Shown here: one piece after another, positions 32,252-40,249 of the stretch
How positions within the stretch are numbered: position 1 is the stretch's first letter
How the letters are laid out: the number at the start of each line of letters is the position of its first letter
NCBI GenBank assembly: GCA_021769525.1
Contig: JAETSQ010000013.1
Coordinates: 1-53,464 of the forward strand
Length of the DNA stretch: 53,464 nucleotides
Origin: Oscillospiraceae bacterium
GTDB lineage: Bacteria; Bacillota; Clostridia; Oscillospirales; Ruminococcaceae
Reading direction: 5' to 3'
Position numbers and translations under genes: made by a program
Notes under the pieces: generated by a model
What the model saw: only the letters and a program-made list of their open reading frames with translations
Told to the model about the DNA's origin: nothing
Databases searched by the model: none

Positions 32252-32779
32252 ATGCCAAAGACCCGTTTCGTCGTGCTGAAATTCCTGCTTTACGCCTCCG
32301 TCGCCGTCCTGCTGGCCATCGTCCAGAACACCCCGGACCTGCTGACCATCGGCACCGCCAAGCCGATGCTGGCCGCCGCCTTCGCGGTGGCGGTGGCGAT
32401 GTTTGAGGGGGAGTTCGCCGGGGCGCTCCTGGGGGGCTTCTGCGGGGTGCTCTGCGACTTCTTCTCCTACTACCGCTTTGGCTACTACGCCCTGATGCTC
32501 TTCTGCTGCTGCCTGGCGGTGGGCCTGCTGGTGCAGGGCTATATGCGCCCGGTGGTGATGAACTGCTGCCTTTTCATCCTGGTCACCATGCTCTTTTCCC
32601 AGGGGGTGGCGTTCTTTTTTGTCTTCCTCATCCGGGGATACGAGGGGACCGGGATGCTTTTTGCCCTGGGGATCCTCCCCCTCTGCCTTTACACCGTGGC
32701 GGCGGGGATCCCCGCCTTCTTTGGGGTGAAGGCCATCCACGACTGGTTCAAAAAGCGCATTGAGCCGGCAGAAAACTAA
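32252..32779 (+). CDS. mreD: Rod shape-determining protein MreD
   Basis: 175 residues, about five membrane helices, little polar sequence between them, as is typical of MreD. ATG 32252 begins one base after the mreC stop codon with GAGGAGGGATGAG upstream, so translation is coupled. Identification rests on position and topology, since MreD sequences diverge strongly. Confidence 0.88.
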   Translation: MPKTRFVVLKFLLYASVAVLLAIVQNTPDLLTIGTAKPMLAAAFAVAVAMFEGEFAGALLGGFCGVLCDFFSYYRFGYYALMLFCCCLAVGLLVQGYMRPVVMNCCLFILVTMLFSQGVAFFFVFLIRGYEGTGMLFALGILPLCLYTVAAGIPAFFGVKAIHDWFKKRIEPAEN

Positions 32780-32941
32780 GAAGTTGTACCATTAGCCGAA
32801 GTGCACAGATTGGCGAGGAAATTTTTTGGCTGACGAAGTCCCAAAAACGCAGGAATCCTTTATGGCTTTCAAGTTTTTGGGACAAAGTCAGACGAAAAAT
32901 TTGCCGGCAAGATGGGTGCGGTGGCTATTGGTACGGCTTCT
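32779..32941. repeat. 163-bp imperfect palindrome between mreD and mrdA
   Basis: The outer arms AGAAG-nn-GTACCA-n-TAGCC match inversely at 32919-32941; inner arms AAATTTTT, CTGAC and GTCCCAAAAAC match inversely up to a 24-base loop. The whole intergenic stretch is one long stem with internal mismatches, like a MITE or giant hairpin. It has no coding content. Confidence 0.75.
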
Positions 32942-32964
32942 AAAATCAGGAGGGAGGGCTGCCT

Positions 32965-35082
32965 ATGGGACCCAGAGAAGAACGGCTCCGCTTTATCATC
33001 ACCGGGGCGGTGGTGGGCCTGGTGATGGCGGCCTTCCTGTATCAGCTGGTGTTCATCCAGATCACCCAGGGGGAGGCTTACAAGCGGAAGGTGACCCAGG
33101 GCTACACCCGCACCCAGACGGTGGATGCCGCCAGGGGGGAGATCGTGGACCGCTACGGCCGCCCCTTTGCCAGCAACCGGGTCAGCATGGACATCATCCT
33201 GGACCAGGCGTACCTCCCCGCCGGGGAGGAAAACCGGGTGATCTACGACCTTATCCAGCTGCTGGAGAGCCTGGGCCAGGGCTGGAGCGACAGCCTGCCC
33301 ATCGGGGCGCCGGAGGTGGACAGCTATGGCAATGCCCACTACCGGTTCCTGCCGGACCGGGAGGCCCAGGTGGCCCGGCTGAAGGAGGAGCTGAACCTGG
33401 CCCCCTACGCCGACGCCGACAACTGTATGTGGAACCTCTGCTCCGCCGCCTTCTACGACCTGGGGCACAGCGACGATCCGGAGGAGGAGGCCGAGAGCCC
33501 CCGCCCCTGGGCCGACGACCCCGCCGCCCAGCGGAAGCTGGCCGGCATCCGGTACGAGATGGCCCAGCAGAACTTTGGGTACAAGAACAACTTCGTCTTT
33601 GTAAAGGACGTCAGCAACACGGTAGCCACCAATGTCCAGGAGCACGGCTATGCCCTGCCGGGGGTGGATGTGATACAGAGCACCGTCCGGGAGTTTTCCG
33701 ACGGGACGCTGGCCCCCCACATCATCGGCATCACCGGCCCCCTGTACAAGGAGGACATGGACCAGCTGAAGGCCCAGGGCCTCTGGTGGAGCGAGGACAA
33801 CCAGCAGGGCTACCGGGGCACCGACATCATCGGGCGCAGCGGCATCGAGGCCGCCTACGAAAATGTCCTCCGGGGCAGCAACGGGGAGCGGCAGATCACC
33901 CTCAACGCCCAGCACCAGGTGGTGGATGTCACCGAGACGGTGCCCCCCACCCCCGGCGGCACCGTCGTCCTCACCCTGGACCGGGACCTCCAGCGGGTGA
34001 CCCAGGAGGCCCTGGCGGGCCAGATCGCCCTCCTGCGCCAGAACACCACCATCGATACCGGCATGAAGGCCAGCGCCGGGGCGGCGGTCTGCGTGGATGT
34101 GAAGACGGGGGAGATCCTCGCCATGGCCACCTACCCCAGCTACGATAACAGCACCTACTACGAGGATTACGACGAGCTCTCCAAACAGAAGCCGGAGCCC
34201 TACCTGAACCGGGCCACGCGGGGGATCTATCGCCCCGGCTCCACCTACAAGCCCTGCGTTGCCACGGCGGGGCTCACCGAAGGGGTCATCACCCCGGAGG
34301 AGGACGTGATGTGCGGCGGCGTCTACACCCGCCTGGACCCCTTCAATCCCCGGTGTATGTACGTCCACAGCAACATCGATGTCCGGCGGGCCCTCCAGGT
34401 CTCCTGCAATATCTTCTTCTATGAGACAGGGTGGCGCCTGGGCATCGACCTGCAAAATGAGTACGCCGCCCACTTCGGCCTGGGGGAGTACACCGGCATC
34501 GAGATCCCGGAGGCCAAGGGCCAGCGCTCCAGCCGCGCCACGCGGGAGGCGGTGGGGGACACCTGGAACAACGGCGACATCATCCAGTCCGCCATCGGCC
34601 AGCTGGACCACGGCTTCACCCCGGTGCAGATGGCGGGGTACACCGCCACCCTGGCCAGCGACGGGACCCGCAGGCAGCTGCACCTGGTAAAGGCGGTGAC
34701 CAGCTACGGCTTCGGGGAGGTGATCGAGGAGACCCAGCCCAAGGTCATCGACCAGGTCCCCGCCTCCCCGGAGACCTTCCAGGTGGTCCGGGACGGGATG
34801 GTGGCCGCCAGCGGGCCGGGGGGCACCTCCTACCAGAGTTGGCTGGACTTCCCCTATACGGTGGCCTCCAAGACCGGTACCCCGGAGACACTGGACTACC
34901 TCACCTCCAACTATATCTGCTATATGCCCGCCGAGGATCCCCAGATCGCCATCGCGGTGATCATCGAGGACGGCGGCCACGGCTACACCGGCGCCCCGGT
35001 GGCCCGGAAGATCGCCGACTATTACTTCTTCGGCGGCACCAACCGGGAGGAGATCATCGTCCCCGGCACCCTGCTGCCCTAA
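32965..35082 (+). CDS. mrdA: Penicillin-binding protein 2 (elongasome transpeptidase)
   Basis: 705 residues, class B PBP. One N-terminal membrane helix (about 11-32), a PBP dimer domain (RGEIVDRYGRPFASNR...), and a transpeptidase domain with S426-T-Y-K429, S480-C-N482 and K636-T-G638. It cross-links peptidoglycan during rod elongation with RodA and MreBCD. A Glu/Asp-rich insertion near EEEAESPRPWADDP lies in the pedestal region. AGGAGGGAGG precedes ATG 32965. No rodA gene follows. Confidence 0.95.
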   Translation: MGPREERLRFIITGAVVGLVMAAFLYQLVFIQITQGEAYKRKVTQGYTRTQTVDAARGEIVDRYGRPFASNRVSMDIILDQAYLPAGEENRVIYDLIQLLESLGQGWSDSLPIGAPEVDSYGNAHYRFLPDREAQVARLKEELNLAPYADADNCMWNLCSAAFYDLGHSDDPEEEAESPRPWADDPAAQRKLAGIRYEMAQQNFGYKNNFVFVKDVSNTVATNVQEHGYALPGVDVIQSTVREFSDGTLAPHIIGITGPLYKEDMDQLKAQGLWWSEDNQQGYRGTDIIGRSGIEAAYENVLRGSNGERQITLNAQHQVVDVTETVPPTPGGTVVLTLDRDLQRVTQEALAGQIALLRQNTTIDTGMKASAGAAVCVDVKTGEILAMATYPSYDNSTYYEDYDELSKQKPEPYLNRATRGIYRPGSTYKPCVATAGLTEGVITPEEDVMCGGVYTRLDPFNPRCMYVHSNIDVRRALQVSCNIFFYETGWRLGIDLQNEYAAHFGLGEYTGIEIPEAKGQRSSRATREAVGDTWNNGDIIQSAIGQLDHGFTPVQMAGYTATLASDGTRRQLHLVKAVTSYGFGEVIEETQPKVIDQVPASPETFQVVRDGMVAASGPGGTSYQSWLDFPYTVASKTGTPETLDYLTSNYICYMPAEDPQIAIAVIIEDGGHGYTGAPVARKIADYYFFGGTNREEIIVPGTLLP

Positions 35083-35386
35083 ACGAGGAGTTTTAGGCCG
35101 ATCTGGGGCTTCGCCCATTTCCGCGCTAAGAGCCTCGCTTCGCTCGGTTGCGCTCCGAAACGCCGCTGCGGCGGCAGAGCCCTGCAAAAAGAAAAGCGCC
35201 GGGGTGCCCCCGGTGTCTCGCCCTACACGGCCTTCGGCCTTACCTTAGCAAAAGGCGCAAGTGAGTGCCTGGAGTCTTAGGTGGACTGAGGGAGTTTCCC
35301 CCCGGAGAGGGAAAAACTGTAAAAAAATTGGTAAAAACCCATTTCATTTTCGGTATTCCTGTGGTAAACTATGGGAGGGGAACGTT
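35083..35386 (+). repeat. Gene-free stretch with repeats R2, partial C and partial D
   Basis: TTTTAGGCCGATCTGGGGCTTC (also near 44096), small GC hairpins, a partial C element (TGCAAAAAGAAAAGCGCC), R2 (35197-35280), then a reversed partial D unit (ACTGAGGGAGTTT, 35286-35300). No gene. Only a weak promoter (TAAACT near 35374) is seen before the MinD-like gene. Confidence 0.6.
35197..35280 (+). repeat. R-family structured repeat, copy R2
   Basis: Hairpin CCGGGG-TG-CCCCCGG, TCTCGCCCTAC, inner hairpin GGCC-TTC-GGCC, AGGCGCAAGTGAG and tail TGCCTGGAGTCTTAG. Confidence 0.75.
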
Positions 35387-36103
35387 ATGAGCCAGACCAT
35401 CCTCTTTGCCTCCGGGAAGGGCGGAGTGGGGAAGTCCACCCTCTGCCTCCACCTGGCGGGCGGCCTGGCCCGCCGGGGCCGCCGGGTGCTGGTGGTGGAG
35501 ACCGCCTGCGGCTTCCGCGGCCTGGACACCATGCTGGGCCTGCCGGGGGACACGGTCTATGACCTTTCCGACGCCCTGGAGGGCCGGTGCAGCCTGGGGG
35601 AGGCCATCCGCGCCCACGAGGAAAGCGAGCTCCGCCTGATGCCGGCCCCCAGCGACCCGGACTACCTGCCGGGGGAAGAAAAGCTGGATGCCTTCTTCCA
35701 CTGGGGCCGGGAGGCGTGGGATTTCTTCCTGGTGGACTGCGCCCCAGGATTTTCCCCCTTTACCCGCCGGATGGCCCGCCGCTGCGGCAGGGCCGTGCTG
35801 GTCACCGCCCCGGAGGAGGTCTCCGCCCGGTGCACGGGCCGCCTTTCCGCCCTCCTGGCCCAGGAAGGGCTCCTGGACCAGCGGCTGGTGATCGACCGGC
35901 TCCCCAGGGAATTTGTGCCCACCCCGTCCCTGCGGGACCTGGATGACGTCATCGACCTGGCGGGGGCGCGGCTGCTGGGGGTGGTGCCGGAACAGCCGGG
36001 ACTGCCTCCGCCGGGGGACTGCCCGCCGGAAGGGGCCGCCGGGCAGGCGCTGGAGGCCATCACCCGCCGCCTCCTGGGGGAGCGGGTGGAGCTGACCCTG
36101 TAA
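35387..36103 (+). CDS. MinD/ParA-like P-loop ATPase
   Basis: 238 residues. Deviant Walker A GKGGVGKST (10-18, signature K11), ETACGFRGLDTMLGL in the position of the MinD switch, WDFFLVDCAPGFSP as Walker B region, and LLGVVPEQ near the end, in the style of MinD. The C-terminal helix (ALEAITRRLLGERVEL) is only weakly amphipathic. The position between mrdA and mgsA matches minD in many Clostridia, but minC and minE are absent from the window and the sequence is divergent and Arg-rich, so a division-site role is probable rather than certain. GGGAGGGG precedes ATG 35387. Confidence 0.8.
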   Translation: MSQTILFASGKGGVGKSTLCLHLAGGLARRGRRVLVVETACGFRGLDTMLGLPGDTVYDLSDALEGRCSLGEAIRAHEESELRLMPAPSDPDYLPGEEKLDAFFHWGREAWDFFLVDCAPGFSPFTRRMARRCGRAVLVTAPEEVSARCTGRLSALLAQEGLLDQRLVIDRLPREFVPTPSLRDLDDVIDLAGARLLGVVPEQPGLPPPGDCPPEGAAGQALEAITRRLLGERVELTL

Positions 36104-36178
36104 CAAGAAAAAACCCGGAGAAGGCGAGGGGCCGGACCGGGAAGCCTATACCGATAAAGAAGAAAGAAGGGACATCGA

Positions 36179-36592
36179 ATGAACATCGCCCTCATTGCCC
36201 ACGACGCAAAAAAAGAACTGATGGTCCAGTTCTGCATCGCCTACTGCGGCATCCTCAGCCGCCACAACCTCTGCGCCACCGGCACCACCGGCAAGCTGGT
36301 ATCGGAGGCCACCGGTCTGCGGGTAGTCCGGTTTATGGCCGGGTCACAGGGGGGCGACCAGCAGATCGGCTCCCGCATCTCCTGCAACGAGATCGACCTG
36401 CTGATGTTCTTCCGGGACCCCAACGCGCACCTGGGCGAGCCGGATGAAGCCAGCCTCCTGCGCCTCTGCGACGTTTACAACATCCCCTTTGCCACTAATA
36501 TCGCCACCGCGGAGGCCCTGGTCCATGCCTTGGAGCACGGGGACCTGGATTGGCGGGATATTGTAAACCCGAATCCCACTTCGTCCTACTGA
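36179..36592 (+). CDS. mgsA: Methylglyoxal synthase
   Basis: 137 residues. MgsA signature: [25 protein letters not shown], and [10 protein letters not shown] with the catalytic D60. It converts dihydroxyacetone phosphate to methylglyoxal and phosphate, a glycolytic overflow valve. The last six residues (NPTSSY) and the stop codon lie within the left arm of a 69-bp palindrome, so the C-terminus may have been rewritten by a repeat insertion. Confidence 0.95.
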   Translation: MNIALIAHDAKKELMVQFCIAYCGILSRHNLCATGTTGKLVSEATGLRVVRFMAGSQGGDQQIGSRISCNEIDLLMFFRDPNAHLGEPDEASLLRLCDVYNIPFATNIATAEALVHALEHGDLDWRDIVNPNPTSSY

Positions 36593-36642
36593 CCGGAATA
36601 CTGACTAAAGTCAGCATTCCGTATCAGTAGGACGAAGTGGGA
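36574..36642. repeat. 69-bp palindrome across the 3' end of mgsA
   Basis: Perfect 19-bp outer arms (36574-36592 and 36624-36642, TCCCACTTCG...) with an inner hairpin GGAATACTGACT/AGTCAGCATTCC. There is no T run, so it is not a classical terminator. Confidence 0.85.
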
Positions 36643-36660
36643 CCGCTGCGGCGGGGTTAT

Positions 36661-36725
36661 CCGGTCGCTTCGCTCCCTCTACGCGAACAGAGGGGCCTCA
36701 CGGCCCCCCTTTTCACACTTTTTCC
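36661..36725 (-). repeat. F-family intergenic repeat, copy F2
   Basis: Reverse complement reads AAAAGTGTGAAAAGGGGGG, a GGCC/GGCC-containing hairpin, then TTCGCGTAGAGGGAGCGAAG, matching F1 at 5237-5301. Confidence 0.6.
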
Positions 36726-36738
36726 CCGTGCGTGCGCG

Positions 36739-36775
36739 AAGCTCTGCGCATTTATAACTATTAACAGAGCTTTTC
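36739..36775 (+). terminator. Hairpin with T run upstream of hisS
   Basis: AAGCTCTG/CAGAGCTT with an 18-base AT-rich loop, followed by TTCG. A possible terminator or leader hairpin; no T-box motif accompanies it. Confidence 0.35.
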
Positions 36776-36849
36776 GATGAACTCGGACGGCGCGCATCAC
36801 CAGCTTTTCACCGGTGACTAGTATGATACAAAAGCGAGGAATCCAACCG

Positions 36850-38196
36850 ATGGCTTATCTTACCACCGCCCCCAGGGGCACAAAAGACATCCTGCCGGGG
36901 GAGACCCCCAAGTGGCAGTACCTGGAAAAGACCCTCCTGGAGACCGCGGAGCTCTTCGGCTTCCGGGAGATCCGCATCCCCACCTTTGAACACACCGAGC
37001 TCTTCAGCCGCTCGGTGGGGGACACCACCGACGTGGTGCAGAAGGAGATGTACACCTTCACCGATAAAGGGGACCGCAGCGTCACCCTGCGGCCGGAGGG
37101 CACGGCGGGGGTGGCCCGCGCCGCCCTGGAAAACGGCCTGCTGGGGGATGCCCTCCCCCTGAAGGTGAGCTACGACATCACCTGCTTCCGGTACGAAAAG
37201 CCGGGCAGCGGCCGCTACCGGGAGTTCCACCAGTTCGGGGTGGAGCTGTACGGGGCCGCCTCCCCCGCCGCCGACAGCGAGGTGCTGGCCCTGGCCTACG
37301 AGTGCTTCCAGGTGCTGGGCCTCCAGAACGTGGTGCTGGAGATAAACTCCCTGGGCTGCCCGGAGTGCCGCAAAAAATATACCCAGGCCCTGCTGGCGTA
37401 CTTTAACGGCCACCGGGACCGCCTCTGCTCCACCTGCCTGGAGCGGCTGGAGAAGAACCCCCTGCGGGTGCTGGACTGCAAGAGCCCGGAGGACAAGAAG
37501 ATCGCTGCCGGCGCCCCCAGCATCCTGGACTACCTCTGCGAGGACTGCCAAAAGCACTTCCGGGAGGTCCAGGCCCGCCTCACCGCGGCGGAGATCCCCT
37601 TCCGGGTGGAGCCCACCATCGTCCGGGGGCTGGATTACTACACCCGCACCGTCTTCGAGATGGTCCACACCGCCCCCAACGGGGAGCGGCTGGTCTGCGG
37701 CGGCGGCGGCCGGTATGGCGGCCTCATCGAGGAGCTGGGGGGGAACCCCACCGAGGGCATCGGCTTCGCCATGGGCCTGGAGCGCCTTCTTTCCACCATG
37801 GTGGCGGAGGGGTGCGACTTCCCGCCCCAGAACACCTGCGATGTCTACATCGCCTCCATGGGGGAGGCCGCCGGGGTGAAGGCCTTCCAGCTGGCGAACC
37901 TCCTGCGCAGCGAGGGCTTCTTTGCCCAGAGCGACCTGATGGGCCGCTCGGTAAAGGCCCAGATGAAGTACGCCAACAAGATCGGCGCCAAGTACGTCAT
38001 CGTCCTGGGGGACGACGAGCTCCGGAAAGGGGAGGCCCTCCTAAAATCCATGCACAGCGGCAAGACCGCCCCCATCCGCCTGGACGAGAGCTTCTCCGAT
38101 ACGGTGTACGAGGAGATCATGTCCAGCGCCTACGCCGACCTGGAGGAGGCCGCCGACAGCCTCGGCCTGGACATCCACGAGGGGCACGGGCACTAA
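36850..38196 (+). CDS. hisS: Histidyl-tRNA synthetase
   Basis: 448 residues, class II synthetase. Motif 2 region FRYEKPGSGRYREFHQFGVELYG; the HisA motif RGLDYYTRTVFE; motif 3 GGGGRYGGLIEELGG...GIGFAMGLERLL; and a C-terminal anticodon-binding domain (DVYIASMGEAAGVKAFQLANLLR). It has four Cys residues in the insertion near CPECRKKY and CSTCLERL. ATG 36850 follows GCGAGGAA. No T-box leader is seen. aspS follows 121 bp downstream, a common Firmicute pairing. Confidence 0.97.
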   Translation: MAYLTTAPRGTKDILPGETPKWQYLEKTLLETAELFGFREIRIPTFEHTELFSRSVGDTTDVVQKEMYTFTDKGDRSVTLRPEGTAGVARAALENGLLGDALPLKVSYDITCFRYEKPGSGRYREFHQFGVELYGAASPAADSEVLALAYECFQVLGLQNVVLEINSLGCPECRKKYTQALLAYFNGHRDRLCSTCLERLEKNPLRVLDCKSPEDKKIAAGAPSILDYLCEDCQKHFREVQARLTAAEIPFRVEPTIVRGLDYYTRTVFEMVHTAPNGERLVCGGGGRYGGLIEELGGNPTEGIGFAMGLERLLSTMVAEGCDFPPQNTCDVYIASMGEAAGVKAFQLANLLRSEGFFAQSDLMGRSVKAQMKYANKIGAKYVIVLGDDELRKGEALLKSMHSGKTAPIRLDESFSDTVYEEIMSSAYADLEEAADSLGLDIHEGHGH

Positions 38197-38236
38197 AGGC
38201 CGGCCTGGGAACCCCATCACACAAAAAATATATAAG

Positions 38237-38262
38237 GGGAGGGGCTTGCCCCTCCCTTTGGT
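38237..38262 (+). terminator. Hairpin between hisS and aspS
   Basis: GGGAGGGGC-TT-GCCCCTCCC stem followed by TTTGGTTT. A weak terminator or attenuator. Confidence 0.55.
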
Positions 38263-38274
38263 TTGTGCTATTCT
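38246..38274 (+). promoter_or_regulatory. Possible promoter of aspS
   Basis: TTGCCC (38246-38251), 17 bp, TATTCT (38269-38274). The -35 lies in the hairpin, so the two elements compete. Confidence 0.45.
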
Positions 38275-38317
38275 ATGAGGGTACAGCCAAATATCAGCAA
38301 AAAAGGGAGTAAGAAGC

Positions 38318-40105
38318 ATGGCAGATGTTATGACAGGACTGAAGCGCACCAACTACTGCGGCGAGACCACCGCCGCCCTCATCGGGCAGGAGGTGGTGGT
38401 CTGCGGCTGGGTCCAAAAACTCCGGGATAAGGGGATGCTGGTCTTCATCGACCTGCGGGACCGCACCGGTATCGTTCAGCTGGCCTTTGATGACCGGACC
38501 GCGGAGGCCCTCCGCCAGAAGGCCCAGACCGTCCGGGCGGAGTATGTCCTGATGGCGAAGGGCACCGTCCGGGCCAGGGAATCGGTGAATAAGGACCTGG
38601 AAACCGGCGATGTGGAGGTCTATGTCTCCGACCTGCGCATCCTGGCAAAGGCCCAGACCCCGCCCTTCGAGATCACCGAGACCACGAGCGTCAAGGAGGA
38701 GCTGCGGTTAAAATACCGCTACCTGGACCTGCGCCGGGGGGAGATGCAGCGGAACCTGATGATGCGCCACCGCATCGTCAAGGCGGCGCGGGACTACTAC
38801 GACCAGAATGGCTTTCTGGAGATCGAGACCCCCTGCCTCATCAAATCCACCCCGGAGGGGGCGCGGGACTACCTGGTGCCCAGCCGGGTGCAGCCGGGGA
38901 AGTTCTACGCCCTGCCCCAGTCCCCCCAGCAGTATAAGCAGCTGCTGATGCTCTCCGGGTACGACCGGTATATGCAGATCGCCCGGTGCTTCCGGGACGA
39001 GGACCTGCGGGCCGACCGCCAGCCGGAATTTACCCAGATCGACCTGGAGATGTCCTTTGTGGACGAAGAGGACGTGATGACCGTCAACGAGGGCTTCATC
39101 AAACACGTCTTCCGGGAGGTGCTGGGAAAGGAGATCGAGACCCCCTTCCGCCGCATCAAGTATGCGGAGGCCATGGAGCGCTTCGGCAGCGATAAGCCGG
39201 ATACCCGCTTCGGCCTGGAGCTCCGGGACCTCACCGACCTTTTGAAGGGTACGGAGTTCAAGGTCTTCCGGGGGGCCATCGACGGCGGCGGCTCGGTGCG
39301 GGCCATCAACGCCAAGGGGGCCGCCGGCAAGCTCAGCCGCAAGGAAGTGGACAAGCTGGCGGACTTCGTCAAGACCTACCGGGCGGGGGGCCTGGCCTTC
39401 ACCCGCCTCACCCCGGAGGGGGAGAGCTCCTCCTACGAAAAGTTCCTCACCCCCGATGAGGCAAAGGCCATCCGGGAGCGGCTGGGAGCCGAGACCGGGG
39501 ACGTCCTGCTCATCGTGGCGGACGCCAAAAACGGGGTGGTCTACGACAGCCTGGGGGCCCTGCGGGTGCACCTGGCCAAGCACCTGGGCCTCATCCCGGA
39601 GGGGAGCTTCGACTTCCTGTGGATCACCGAATTCCCCCTCTTTGAGTACGACGAGGAGGAGGGGCGGTACGCCGCCAAGCACCACCCCTTCACCAGCCCC
39701 ATGCTGGAGGACCTGCCCATGATGGAGAGCGACAAGGAGCACTGCCGGGCCAGGGCCTACGATATGGTCCTCAACGGCTGCGAGATCGGCGGCGGCTCTA
39801 TCCGCATCACCGACCCGGAGGTCCAGGAGACCATGTTCCGGGCCCTGGGCTTCACCCCGGAGCGGGCCAGGGCGCAGTTCGGCTTTTTGATCGATGCCTT
39901 CGGCTACGGCGCGCCCCCCCACGGCGGCATGGCCTTCGGCCTGGACCGCCTGGTGATGCTGATGCTGGGCCGGGAGTCCATCAAGGAGGTCATCGCCTTC
40001 CCCAAGGTGCAGAACGCCAGCGAGCTGATGACCGGCTGCCCCGACGCGGTGGAGGATAAGAGCCTGCGGGAGCTTTCCATCAAGGTGGACCTGCCGGAAG
40101 CGTAA
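38318..40105 (+). CDS. aspS: Aspartyl-tRNA synthetase
   Basis: 595 residues, bacterial type: OB-fold anticodon domain (VVVCGWVQKLRDKGMLVFIDLRDRTGIVQLAF), class II core with FRDEDLRADRQPEFTQIDLEMSF (motif 2), the bacterial GAD insertion (about 290-420) and motif 3 GLDRLVMLMLG. Whether it is discriminating or also charges tRNA-Asn cannot be read with confidence; AsnA in the window can make free asparagine. AAAAGGGAG precedes ATG 38318. Confidence 0.97.
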   Translation: MADVMTGLKRTNYCGETTAALIGQEVVVCGWVQKLRDKGMLVFIDLRDRTGIVQLAFDDRTAEALRQKAQTVRAEYVLMAKGTVRARESVNKDLETGDVEVYVSDLRILAKAQTPPFEITETTSVKEELRLKYRYLDLRRGEMQRNLMMRHRIVKAARDYYDQNGFLEIETPCLIKSTPEGARDYLVPSRVQPGKFYALPQSPQQYKQLLMLSGYDRYMQIARCFRDEDLRADRQPEFTQIDLEMSFVDEEDVMTVNEGFIKHVFREVLGKEIETPFRRIKYAEAMERFGSDKPDTRFGLELRDLTDLLKGTEFKVFRGAIDGGGSVRAINAKGAAGKLSRKEVDKLADFVKTYRAGGLAFTRLTPEGESSSYEKFLTPDEAKAIRERLGAETGDVLLIVADAKNGVVYDSLGALRVHLAKHLGLIPEGSFDFLWITEFPLFEYDEEEGRYAAKHHPFTSPMLEDLPMMESDKEHCRARAYDMVLNGCEIGGGSIRITDPEVQETMFRALGFTPERARAQFGFLIDAFGYGAPPHGGMAFGLDRLVMLMLGRESIKEVIAFPKVQNASELMTGCPDAVEDKSLRELSIKVDLPEA

Positions 40106-40196
40106 CCGGACTTCGGCCGGTTTTCGCCCTACAAGGAGCGGGGTTTACCCCCGCTCCTTACTTTTGTACAGGGCGTAAATAAGTGCCTGGAGTCTT
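40104..40196 (+). repeat. R-family structured repeat, copy R3
   Basis: Starts one base before the end of aspS. Hairpin ACCGG-acttcgg-CCGGT, TTTTCGCCCTAC, inner hairpin GGAGCGGGG-TTTAC-CCCCGCTCC, AGGGCGTAAATAAG and tail TGCCTGGAGTCTTG. Confidence 0.75.
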
Positions 40197-40249
40197 GATC
40201 CTGTGCCTTCGTATCGGTGGCATTGGCCGCAGGGGGGCCTTTTGTTTTG

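Noticed and set aside
36593-36849. T-box or histidine-responsive leader before hisS
   Set aside because: No T-box consensus, specifier domain or antiterminator; only repeats and a weak hairpin are present.
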